47,038 bases of DNA from a virus: positions 1 to 47,038 of IMG/VR virus record IMGVR_UViG_3300025168_000146; one strand, written 5' to 3'. Below, piece by piece: positions 41,912 to 47,038 of this stretch; the first letter of the stretch is position 1; the number at the start of each line of letters is the position of its first letter. A program made the position numbers and the translations under genes. The notes beneath the pieces were generated by a model that did not search any database, was not told where the DNA came from, and saw only the letters and a program-made list of their open reading frames with translations.

Positions 41912-41980
41912 AAGTAAATGAGAACTAAACCAACATGCACTAGTCGCACACCTATTTCATAACTAAGAAAGGAGAAATAT

Positions 41981-42187
41981 ATGAAAAAACTAGATGAAAC
42001 TGTAGAGAAGATGTTAAATATGCATAAAGGTGTTCTTACATTTATGCAATCACAACTAGAAGCTAATAAACATTTAGCTCAAGAAATAGAAGACCTCAAA
42101 GGCGAGATAGCTATTTTAAAAAACGATAAACACGTGATGGGTATCATGTCTGATTTAATACCTACGAGAGGTGTTCACGATGCTTAG
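41981..42187 (+). CDS. Small coiled-coil protein
   Basis: 68 residues, MKKLDETVEKMLNMHKGVLT, then QLEANKHLAQEIEDLKGEIA. Heptads indicate a coiled coil through most of its length. Standard early leader AGAAAGGAGAAATATATG. The end overlaps the next start by eight bases. Function unknown. Confidence 0.65.
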   Translation: MKKLDETVEKMLNMHKGVLTFMQSQLEANKHLAQEIEDLKGEIAILKNDKHVMGIMSDLIPTRGVHDA

Positions 42188-42446
42188 TACACAACAAATA
42201 GAACAACAAGTATTACCGCATATCAATGAGTTAATGCAAGGCTACTCAGATAGTCAGATACTAGAAGCTTATGACTGGGTAGTTACGGTGATTGTTGATT
42301 ACAACTGTATTTACGAACCTTATAGAAGTATCCGAAAATCAGATGTAGAGTATTTCTTAGAACAATATATTAATTACTATCACGGCGACCAAGCACCTGC
42401 TGAGCCGCATGATAGTTGGGGTGAACCTTTACAGGAGGTATCGTAA
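42180..42446 (+). CDS. Small hypothetical protein
   Basis: 88 residues from the ATG at 42180 (GAGAGGTG upstream); a GTG at 42171 is less likely. The sequence MLSTQQIEQQVLPHINELMQ then QILEAYDWVVTVIVDYNCIY is helical with Tyr/Asp clusters. The end encodes LQEVS over ACAGGAGGTATCG, the ribosome site of the next gene. Unknown function. Confidence 0.6.
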   Translation: MLSTQQIEQQVLPHINELMQGYSDSQILEAYDWVVTVIVDYNCIYEPYRSIRKSDVEYFLEQYINYYHGDQAPAEPHDSWGEPLQEVS

Positions 42447-42727
42447 TGGCGAATAAATTTCATTATGGCAACGGTTATAACAGCATGAACTCTATTGCGA
42501 TTATATGGTCAATAGATGATGTTAGAGACCAACTAGAAATACTAAATGAGGATATGCCTGAAAAGGTTGATTTAGAACTAACTGATGATGACTGTAGGGA
42601 CGTTCTACAAAGAGTTGTAGATAACCATGACGCTAATTATGGTGTTAGCTGGGAAAACCTATATCAAGGTATTCAATATTGTTTTGAAGACGAGATACAA
42701 GAGTTAAAAAATGAACACCAGAAATAA
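42446..42727 (+). CDS. Small acidic hypothetical protein
   Basis: 93 residues: MANKFHYGNGYNSMNSIAII, then WSIDDVRDQLEILNEDMPEK and a middle ELTDDDCRDVLQRVVDNHDA. Acidic with an NHDANYG-like patch, resembling small phage proteins that bind metal or host enzymes, but no family is recognised. TAATG coupling to the gene before. Confidence 0.6.
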   Translation: MANKFHYGNGYNSMNSIAIIWSIDDVRDQLEILNEDMPEKVDLELTDDDCRDVLQRVVDNHDANYGVSWENLYQGIQYCFEDEIQELKNEHQK

Positions 42728-42803
42728 GATACCTGAGCATTTAAGACATTTAAGTCAAGAAAAACTACAAGCATTATTCTATTTATTTAGAGGAGGTCTA
42801 TGA
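42711..42803 (+). CDS. Possible 30-residue protein
   Basis: MNTRNKIPEHLRHLSQEKLQ followed by ALFYLFRGGL. It fills the 72-base gap exactly: its start is 17 bases inside the previous gene and its TGA overlaps the next ATG (ATGA). Its last codons contain the AGAGGAGG ribosome site of the MazG gene. Helical. Context favours a real coupling gene. Confidence 0.5.
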   Translation: MNTRNKIPEHLRHLSQEKLQALFYLFRGGL

Positions 42804-43225
42804 TGCGTAAATGGTATAAGAGAGGTTTGTTTAATACTAAAACTGAATACTACCAAAATGAACATATTAGTCATGGTAGACCGACGTCTAAACTACCATT
42901 TAGACGAGGTGCAGGATGTCGATGGGCTCCTATTAGTAGAGTTGAAGAATGGGCTGAAGAAAAAGGATTACTTGGAAATACAGCAAACCCTGATAGACAA
43001 ATGTTAAAGCTAATGGAAGAAGTTGGTGAAACCGCTAGAGCTCTAGCCTACAACGATGTTGACGAAATACGCGACGGTATTGGTGATTGCGTAGTTGTAT
43101 TGATTATATTAGCAGCACAGTGTGGGATGACGTTAGAGGAGTGTATGGACGCCGCATGGGACGAGATAAAAGACCGTACTGGTAAACTCGAAGATGGCTT
43201 ATTCAAAAAAGATGGCGACTTCTAG
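42800..43225 (+). CDS. mazG: MazG-like nucleotide pyrophosphohydrolase
   Basis: 141 residues. The all-alpha NTP pyrophosphatase signature is clear: LKLMEEVGETARAL (ExxE), then VDEIRDGIGDCVVVLIILAA (E-x-x-D-x-x-x-D). EECMDAAWDEIKDRTGK closes the domain. The N-terminal 55 residues (RGAGCRWAPISRVEEW) are an extension. MazG proteins hydrolyse non-canonical NTPs or ppGpp-like alarmones; phage copies are thought to adjust the host nucleotide state. Possible link to modified dNTP pools. Start 42800 or 42803 (ATGATG). Confidence 0.88.
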   Translation: MMRKWYKRGLFNTKTEYYQNEHISHGRPTSKLPFRRGAGCRWAPISRVEEWAEEKGLLGNTANPDRQMLKLMEEVGETARALAYNDVDEIRDGIGDCVVVLIILAAQCGMTLEECMDAAWDEIKDRTGKLEDGLFKKDGDF

Positions 43226-43232
43226 CTACTGC

Positions 43233-43261
43233 TTTATAATCGGTTTACTCTTTTATATAAT
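43233..43261 (+). promoter_or_regulatory. Early promoter, module 7
   Basis: CTGCTTTATAATCGGTTT with TTTATA at 43233-43238, exactly 17 bases, TATAAT (43256-43261). The leader AGAAAGGAGAATTATATG leads to 43302. CTGCTTTATAATCGGTTT is shared word for word with module 9. Confidence 0.85.
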
Positions 43262-43301
43262 ATAGGGGTAAGTTAAACAAACTATTAGAAAGGAGAATTA
43301 T

Positions 43302-43493
43302 ATGATATGTTCATTATGCCGAGAGAAAATACCGACTGCACGAGCTAACCTAGGTTATTCGACCTGTACGACGTGTGGCGAGGAAGCCGCACAGCGACTA
43401 GCTGAGCAGCGTAAAACACAGGTTGCACCGACCTATAACAAAGGTGCGTATCAATATATTACACTTGAAGATACTAAAACTATTGGGAGGTAG
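43302..43493 (+). CDS. Small zinc-ribbon protein
   Basis: 63 residues. MICSLCREKIPTARANLGYS then TCTTCGEEAAQRL: two CxxC pairs 16 residues apart, a zinc ribbon of the DksA/TraR or general phage type. C-terminus ends TKTIGR. Possible binding to RNA polymerase or nucleic acid. The last codons carry GGGAGG, the ribosome site of the next gene. Confidence 0.7.
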   Translation: MICSLCREKIPTARANLGYSTCTTCGEEAAQRLAEQRKTQVAPTYNKGAYQYITLEDTKTIGR

Positions 43494-43797
43494 TTATGAA
43501 CAGTAGATTTTTCAATTTTTACATAGTATCGAACGATACTAAAATTCATATGTTCAAAGGAACGCTTGACGATTTCGAAAAAGTAGAACAGTTATACGCA
43601 GAGTTGTGGTTAAATGTGATAGATAGTCAATTAGATTTAATTTATTTTGATAACGGCTATGACGTAAGCAAACTTACGAGTGACCCTGTATTATTGAATT
43701 GGGAAGGTAGCGATATAGAGGCTTACCCATTAAACAACGAAAATGCTTACTATTACTTAGGTGATGGTAAATTAGAAACTATTGGGAGGTAGTTATG
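43477..43797 (+). repeat. Exact 22-bp direct repeat flanking a small gene (43477-43498 and 43776-43797)
   Basis: The two copies have the core ATTGGGAGGTAGTTATG, containing the last codons (TIGR or similar), ribosome site, stop and next ATG. They bracket gene 43496-43792 exactly. This gives the first and second small genes the same C-terminus. It looks like a cassette boundary used for recombination. Confidence 0.9.
43496..43792 (+). CDS. Small hypothetical protein in a repeat-bounded cassette
   Basis: 98 residues starting MNSRFFNFYIVSNDTKIHMF, beta-rich, then LDDFEKVEQLYAELWLNVID and an acidic Tyr-rich end (AYPLNNENAYYYLGDGKLET). Not recognised. It lies between two identical 22-bp repeats and shares the last four residues (TIGR) with the zinc-ribbon protein. 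Confidence 0.6.
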   Translation: MNSRFFNFYIVSNDTKIHMFKGTLDDFEKVEQLYAELWLNVIDSQLDLIYFDNGYDVSKLTSDPVLLNWEGSDIEAYPLNNENAYYYLGDGKLETIGR

Positions 43798-43941
43798 GAA
43801 AAAAGAAAAACATATAGAGAAATAATCGATGAACTCGATGCTCTTGCTGACGACGAAAGTAAAACGCAAGAAGAACGTGATGACGCGAGAAAAGAGCGTA
43901 ACGATATCGTTATGGAATTAACATTAAGAGCCTACGGCTAG
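43795..43941 (+). CDS. Small charged coiled-coil protein
   Basis: 48 residues, MEKRKTYREIIDELDALADD then ESKTQEERDDARKERNDIVM. Almost half Glu, Asp, Lys or Arg; one long helix. GGGAGG lies just upstream in the repeat and the next gene has GGAGAAAG. Unknown function; anti-host or adaptor peptides often look like this. Confidence 0.6.
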   Translation: MEKRKTYREIIDELDALADDESKTQEERDDARKERNDIVMELTLRAYG

Positions 43942-43950
43942 GAGAAAGTT

Positions 43951-44154
43951 ATGACTAATTTAACAGAAAAACAAGCAGAGTATTTACCCTACTTTGTTAT
44001 GCTCGACCTTATGCAAGAATCAGGGCAAATGAATATGTTCGGAGCACCCGCAAAACTACGAGAAATACACCCTGGATTAGGTAGACGCCAAGCTGTAGAC
44101 GTGGTTAGTGAGTGGATGAAAAGTAAAACTGTAGGAAGTAACGATGACAGCTAA
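43951..44154 (+). CDS. Small hypothetical protein
   Basis: 67 residues: MTNLTEKQAEYLPYFVMLDL then GAPAKLREIHPGLGRRQAVD. The C-terminal region (VVSEWMKSKTV) reads as a small helical domain. It overlaps the next gene by 11 bases. GGAGAAAGTT precedes the ATG. Not recognised. Confidence 0.6.
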   Translation: MTNLTEKQAEYLPYFVMLDLMQESGQMNMFGAPAKLREIHPGLGRRQAVDVVSEWMKSKTVGSNDDS

Positions 44155-44341
44155 ATACCATGGAAACCCTGTCTTGAGCCCCGAAATAACGAGGCTTAGA
44201 AAAGTTTACGATAAAACCTATGAAAAATACGATAAGCGTATGGATAATCTTGTCGAAAAAAGAGATTACGAATTAGAGTATATATGGAAATCTATTATGG
44301 ATGAAGAAGAAAAAGTATTCCAAAGTCGAAGCGAGTCATGA
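44144..44341 (+). CDS. Small charged helical protein
   Basis: 65 residues: MTAKYHGNPVLSPEITRLRK then NLVEKRDYELEYIWKSIMDE. Charged, likely one long helix after residue 12. It overlaps both neighbours. Unknown function. Confidence 0.6.
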   Translation: MTAKYHGNPVLSPEITRLRKVYDKTYEKYDKRMDNLVEKRDYELEYIWKSIMDEEEKVFQSRSES

Positions 44342-44556
44342 GTAACGATTGTTCTCACGACAATATAATTAGTAGTCGTCATATAACTGATGAAGGAGTA
44401 TTACACCGTATAGTTGAATGCGTCGATTGTGGTAAAGAAGAAATAGAATTATTTACTGATAAATATCCCGAAGCTGTAAATATTGCCTTGCGGCGTCCCC
44501 TACTGCTTTATAATCGCTTTGTTGGTAGTTATAATATACCTAAGGGTAAATACTAG
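44338..44556 (+). CDS. Small zinc-binding-type protein whose 3' end contains a promoter
   Basis: 72 residues. MSNDCSHDNIISSRHITDEG then RIVECVDCGKEEIEL has a C-x-H ... C-x2-C set fitting one zinc site. The last 18 residues (LLLYNRFVGSYNIPKGKY) are encoded by early promoter module 8, so this tail may simply be promoter DNA read as protein, with no selection on sequence. Confidence 0.6.
   Translation: MSNDCSHDNIISSRHITDEGVLHRIVECVDCGKEEIELFTDKYPEAVNIALRRPLLLYNRFVGSYNIPKGKY
44507..44535 (+). promoter_or_regulatory. Early promoter, module 8
   Basis: CTGCTTTATAATCGCTTTG with TTTATA at 44507-44512, exactly 17 bases, TATAAT (44530-44535). Fully inside the preceding small gene. The leader AGAAAGGAGAATTATATG leads to 44590. 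Confidence 0.85.
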
Positions 44557-44564
44557 ATTTACCC
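44544..44564 (+). promoter_or_regulatory. Perfect 8-bp stem-loop at the 5' end of the module-8 transcript
   Basis: GGGTAAAT (44544-44551), loop ACTAG, ATTTACCC (44557-44564). The predicted transcript start is near 44542, so the RNA would begin with this hairpin. No U-tract follows, so it is not a terminator. A 5' stabilising element or an operator is likely. Confidence 0.75.
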
Positions 44565-44589
44565 TAGAAACTATAGAAAGGAGAATTAT

Positions 44590-44970
44590 ATGAACGAAAC
44601 ATACAAAAAGATACAGGCTGAGTTTGATAAATGCCGAGTAGATGAATGGCACTCGGTGATACCTTTGTCGGAAGACGGATGGAGTATGTATGATGATTTA
44701 GGTGATGTGAGTTATCCAGGAGGAAACCAGCAAAATGGTTTATTCTTACACGAGAATGAGACAGGACATATCGAGCCTAAGAATAGCTATACCTATAATG
44801 CATTTACTAGTTTGTTTGAAGATGCCGATTATATTTATAATATATTTGCGATTAGTGGTGGGTGTGACCATCACGAAGGACATCTTGCTCAGATTACCAG
44901 ACACGACAAACAAAAGTATCCTCATGGAGTGACCGAAGAAGCAAACTACTACGACGAGAATGGATTATAG
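44590..44970 (+). CDS. Small acidic hypothetical protein
   Basis: 126 residues. Contains WHSVIPLSEDGWSMYDDLGD, a Tyr/Asn-rich middle and SGGCDHHEGHLAQITRHDKQ with a C-x-H-H ... H patch that could bind metal. Acidic. Standard early leader. Not recognised; resembles the next two genes in composition (acidic, Trp/Tyr-rich). Confidence 0.6.
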   Translation: MNETYKKIQAEFDKCRVDEWHSVIPLSEDGWSMYDDLGDVSYPGGNQQNGLFLHENETGHIEPKNSYTYNAFTSLFEDADYIYNIFAISGGCDHHEGHLAQITRHDKQKYPHGVTEEANYYDENGL

Positions 44971-44979
44971 GAGATAGAT

Positions 44980-45393
44980 ATGAAAATAAATAAAGACGGA
45001 TGGGAGAATATAGAAACTACTGAGATTATATCGGAGATTAAAGAAGTTATCTTTGACGGAAAAGAACAAAATAGAGTAGTTGATATTATGAGTGATTTAT
45101 TACTCGGACAGACAAATGTAGGATATTACTTTCACGAGGACCATTCAGCTTTCCTCGATTGTGATACTATAGAAGAAGAGATTGAAAACACTGATAAACA
45201 AACATATACGGTATACGATTCTTCTTGGTTAGGGGATATTCCTGATAGTGGGTATAATTGTATTGCTTTATTTTATGGTCCTTGGGATGATACTGGTGAG
45301 TTTCGTAATAAATATGTAGTATTATCAATGAATGGTTGTAGTGGTGCTAGTGCCCTCAGTGCATATTATAAATGGAGAGTCGAAGGGTCGTAA
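44980..45393 (+). CDS. Small acidic hypothetical protein
   Basis: 137 residues. MKINKDGWENIETTEIISEI, then GKEQNRVVDIMSDLLLGQTN and YDSSWLGDIPDSGYNCIALF. It ends MNGCSGASALSAYYKWRVEG. Acidic and aromatic-rich. Start set by TAGGAGATAGAT. Function unknown. Confidence 0.6.
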   Translation: MKINKDGWENIETTEIISEIKEVIFDGKEQNRVVDIMSDLLLGQTNVGYYFHEDHSAFLDCDTIEEEIENTDKQTYTVYDSSWLGDIPDSGYNCIALFYGPWDDTGEFRNKYVVLSMNGCSGASALSAYYKWRVEGS

Positions 45394-45399
45394 CGCTGC

Positions 45400-45428
45400 T
45401 TTATAATCGGTTTGTTGTTAGTTATAAT
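45400..45428 (+). promoter_or_regulatory. Early promoter, module 9
   Basis: CTGCTTTATAATCGGTTTG with TTTATA at 45400-45405, exactly 17 bases, TATAAT (45423-45428). It starts seven bases after the previous stop. The leader AGAAAGGAGAATTATATG leads to 45481. Confidence 0.85.
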
Positions 45429-45435
45429 ATATTAA

Positions 45436-45456
45436 GGGTTAATAAAGGATTAGCCC
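45436..45456 (+). promoter_or_regulatory. Stem-loop at the 5' end of the module-9 transcript
   Basis: GGGTTAAT (45436-45443), five-base loop, ATTAGCCC (45449-45456), eight pairs with one T-G. It has the same position relative to the promoter and the same length as the hairpin at 44544, but different loop sequence and a compensated stem. Confidence 0.7.
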
Positions 45457-45480
45457 ATAAACTATAGAAAGGAGAATTAT

Positions 45481-45804
45481 ATGAACGAAGAATGGAATGA
45501 AATAGACGGAGGCTTTGAACATAAAGCATTCGATTGTAATATCGGCAATTACCCGAATATGCCGAAAGAGTTATACGAAGGAATGACCGCGGTCAGTGCT
45601 CCGATAGCTTACCCGATAAGTGGCGATACTATGCAGTTTTATACATACGAAGACGCTACGCATTTTTATACTATTACCGAGTATAAGGGGAATGATACAG
45701 GTCATACAACGTACCACTGGGATTGTAAACGCGAGTGTTTACAATGGTTCGACCGTAGCGAAACGCTGACTAGTGCGACTTTACCATTTGTAGGAGGTGC
45801 GTAA
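45481..45804 (+). CDS. Small acidic hypothetical protein
   Basis: 107 residues. It starts MNEEWNEIDGGFEHKAFDCN and has beta-rich middle parts (TMQFYTYEDATHFYTITEYK, GHTTYHWDCKRECLQWF). The last codons (VGGA) carry TAGGAGGTGCG as ribosome site of the next gene. Not recognised. Confidence 0.6.
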   Translation: MNEEWNEIDGGFEHKAFDCNIGNYPNMPKELYEGMTAVSAPIAYPISGDTMQFYTYEDATHFYTITEYKGNDTGHTTYHWDCKRECLQWFDRSETLTSATLPFVGGA

Positions 45805-45959
45805 TGAACGATTATGAAGATTATACTTGCACCGATGCTGATGCCGAGAAACAGTTATTAGCTTACCTCGAATATGAAATAAAGAGAGAGTCTGTAGATA
45901 GAAATTGGAAAAGCTGGGCTAAGTTTAGAATAGAAACATTGAAAGCGGGAGGTTCGTAA
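45804..45959 (+). CDS. Very small acidic protein
   Basis: 51 residues: MNDYEDYTCTDADAEKQLLA then EYEIKRESVDRNWKSWAKFR. TAATG overlaps on both sides. The end (KAGGS) encodes GCGGGAGGTTCG, the ribosome site of the next gene. Helical. Unknown function. Confidence 0.6.
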   Translation: MNDYEDYTCTDADAEKQLLAYLEYEIKRESVDRNWKSWAKFRIETLKAGGS

Positions 45960-46231
45960 TGACTAAAGAATGGAAAGAGTTCGATTTATTTGGTAATATC
46001 GTAGAGTTTAAAGTAGGTAACAGTACTATTGACGGGAACGAAGAACTAGCTTTCGCTAGGGATTTTGCTACATGGATAGAGTATAAAGAAGGTGCTATAG
46101 AAGACTCAACATATATGTGGACTTCACAGTCATCAGACGGTAAGTATAAGTATATCGGATTCGATTGGGAAGACGATGAATCTTTAGAAGAAAGCGATAA
46201 AGCTATTACTTTTAGAATTGCTGATTTATAA
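45959..46231 (+). CDS. Small acidic hypothetical protein, last early gene
   Basis: 90 residues: MTKEWKEFDLFGNIVEFKVG, then FARDFATWIEYKEGAIEDST and GKYKYIGFDWEDDESLEESD. Strongly acidic with Trp/Tyr. It is followed 23 bases later by a strong terminator that closes the early arm. Function unknown. Confidence 0.6.
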   Translation: MTKEWKEFDLFGNIVEFKVGNSTIDGNEELAFARDFATWIEYKEGAIEDSTYMWTSQSSDGKYKYIGFDWEDDESLEESDKAITFRIADL

Positions 46232-46254
46232 GATAGTTCCCTAACCTATCTTTG

Positions 46255-46280
46255 CCCTCGCCTCGTGCGGGGGTTTTTTA
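46255..46280 (+). terminator. Rho-independent terminator closing the early region
   Basis: CCCTCGC (46255-46261), five-base loop, GCGGGGG (46267-46273; one T-G pair), then TTTTTTA. GC-rich stem in an AT-rich genome, directly after the last early gene. It separates early from late transcription. Confidence 0.93.
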
Positions 46281-46349
46281 TGTCTATTAATCTATTGTAT
46301 TGTTATCTGGTAAAATAAAAAAGTTTTTGTAAATAAATCTCACGATTGG

Positions 46350-46447
46350 CTAATATCACTAATATACTAATAGAATCACTCTACAAGTCTCTTGGTTATA
46401 GAATCTGATGAATCATCAAAACTAATAGAATTGCTATTAGTTATTAG
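46350..46447. promoter_or_regulatory. Cluster of CTAATA words including a 21-bp palindrome
   Basis: In the 316-base gap 46232-46547 there is no gene. CTAATAT (46350-46356, 46359-46365), CTAATAG (46367-46373, 46422-46428) and inverted CTATTAG and TTATTAG (46434-46440, 46441-46447). ACTAATAG, five bases, CTATTAGT (46421-46441) is a perfect inverted repeat. The same word is clustered in the gap at 24.6 kb. Operator sites are the simplest reading. Confidence 0.55.
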
Positions 46448-46467
46448 AAACATAAGGTAAGATACCT

Positions 46468-46522
46468 AGAGGGCATGAGAAAACTATTAAAAAGATATAT
46501 TATTATAATATGATTGTAATAT
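46468..46522 (+). promoter_or_regulatory. Composite promoter/activator element before the late operon (copy B)
   Basis: AGAGGGCATGAGAAAACT (46468-46485), exactly 30 bases, GTAATAT (46516-46522), then GGAACTAGAA (46539-46548) overlapping the start of the terminase gene. It matches copy A at 24557-24611 (one mismatch in the 18-mer, identical spacing). The distance to GGAACTAGAA is 10 bases longer than in copy A. TAATAT is a likely -10; no -35 is visible, pointing to activator-dependent late transcription. Confidence 0.7.
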
Positions 46523-46547
46523 CACTTGGTAAACACGAGGAACTAGA

Positions 46548-47038
46548 ATGAAACAGTTAAGTTATACAATACTGACACCAACAGAAGACGGTAATGCTTA
46601 TACAGATTCGGACGGTAAGATTTGGCAGCAACTCAACAGTAAACAAAAGAAGTTTTGTAAAGAATATCTCAAAGGACAAACAGCTACTGATTCCGCGATA
46701 AAGGCAGGGTATACAAAGGACAGGAAGGGTGCTAAGACACAGGGCAGTGTATTACTGAATCATAACCCAGTCGTTCGGAACTACCTCATCGACTTGGAAA
46801 TCGCAGCTTCGGAGAAGGATGCAGTTTCTCTAGAGAATCATTTATCCACGCTTCATGATTTGCGTGAAGAAGCCAAGGACCAAGGTCAAATATCCGCAGC
46901 TATCACAGCCGAGGTCCATCGAGGCAAGGCTGGTGGACTCTACATTGATAGACGCGAGATACTAACGGCAAAGATTGATTTGATGTCCAAGGACGACTTG
47001 CTCGACCGACTCGAAACAATGATTAAGAAACGAGCGAC
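46548..47038 (+). CDS. terS: Small terminase subunit (3' partial)
   Basis: At least 163 residues, cut by the window edge. WQQLNSKQKKFCKEYLKGQT followed by ATDSAIKAGYT is the helix-turn-helix of terminase small subunits (Terminase_2 type), and GSVLLNHNPVVRNYL closes it. The C-terminal half is charged and helical (SLENHLSTLHDLREEAKDQG). It recognises the packaging site and loads the large terminase, expected just beyond the edge. Codon use is visibly less AT-rich than in the genes before it. GAGGAACTAG serves as ribosome site. Confidence 0.85.
   Translation, partial: MKQLSYTILTPTEDGNAYTDSDGKIWQQLNSKQKKFCKEYLKGQTATDSAIKAGYTKDRKGAKTQGSVLLNHNPVVRNYLIDLEIAASEKDAVSLENHLSTLHDLREEAKDQGQISAAITAEVHRGKAGGLYIDRREILTAKIDLMSKDDLLDRLETMIKKRA

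Noticed and set aside
44735-44932. Second + strand frame inside gene 44590-44970
   Set aside because: No ribosome site, and its hydrophobic composition follows from the shifted frame of an Asp/Tyr-rich gene.
1-47038. tRNA genes, integrase, excisionase or attachment site
   Set aside because: No cloverleaf-like sequence and no recombinase motifs were seen in the non-coding gaps or gene products; a trained tRNA scan would be decisive.

Overview
The window looks like about 47 kb of a lytic, podovirus-like marine phage of a Gram-negative host. It is AT-rich and densely packed, with many TAATG or ATGA stop/start overlaps. It carries virion, lysis and replication genes but no integrase, no lysogeny repressor and no tRNA that I could find. 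A Gram-negative host is inferred from the outer-membrane curli-transport genes. A podovirus-like form is inferred from the block of internal-virion-like proteins without a recognisable tape measure or sheath. The left edge cuts a tail-fibre gene and the right edge cuts a small terminase gene. Large terminase, portal and capsid genes therefore lie outside the window.

Layout. (1) 1-7.6 kb, + strand: receptor-binding fibre with 17-residue repeats and an S74 chaperone, a conserved tail protein, small membrane proteins (holin candidates), a T4-type lysozyme, three very basic small proteins and a thermonuclease. (2) 7.6-12.4 kb, + strand: an unusual accessory cluster of CsgF, CsgG lipoprotein pore, secreted curlin-like protein, FecR-domain periplasmic protein and CHASE2/class III nucleotide cyclase. 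(3) 12.5-23.1 kb, + strand: cupin-like protein followed by six large low-complexity proteins that resemble internal virion/DNA-ejection proteins. (4) 23.1-24.5 kb, - strand: a lone SNF2 helicase converging on region 3. (5) 24.8-46.2 kb, + strand: the early/replication arm. It holds an SSB-like protein, AEP primase, AlkB-like dioxygenase, UvrD-like helicase, methyltransferase, an hmdU-DNA-kinase-helical-domain protein, a thymidylate synthase homologue, DNA polymerase A, an HTH protein, a VRR-NUC nuclease, a DUF932 protein and MazG, then about 25 very small genes. (6) 46.5 kb to the edge, + strand: start of the late packaging operon.

Regulation is unusually legible. In the early arm nine transcription units begin with the same module: a TTTAyw box, 16-18 (mostly exactly 17) bases, a TATAAT-like box, often a stem-loop at the predicted 5' end, and a near-identical ribosome-binding leader (AGAAAGGAGAAWTATATG). 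The two non-coding gaps that flank the early arm (about 315 bases each) share a different composite element, AGAGGGCATGrGAAAACT-N30-GTAATAT, plus clusters of CTAATA words. One copy points into the terminase operon and the other into the SNF2 helicase. This looks like an activator-dependent second promoter class with operators.

The most interesting content is the curli-secretion plus cyclic-nucleotide cluster. It implies that the infected cell is made to build a CsgG pore, export a curlin-like protein and make a cyclic nucleotide under control of a periplasmic sensor pair. A second point of interest is a possible thymine-modification module at 28-34 kb. All function calls are from reading motifs by eye; no database search was run.
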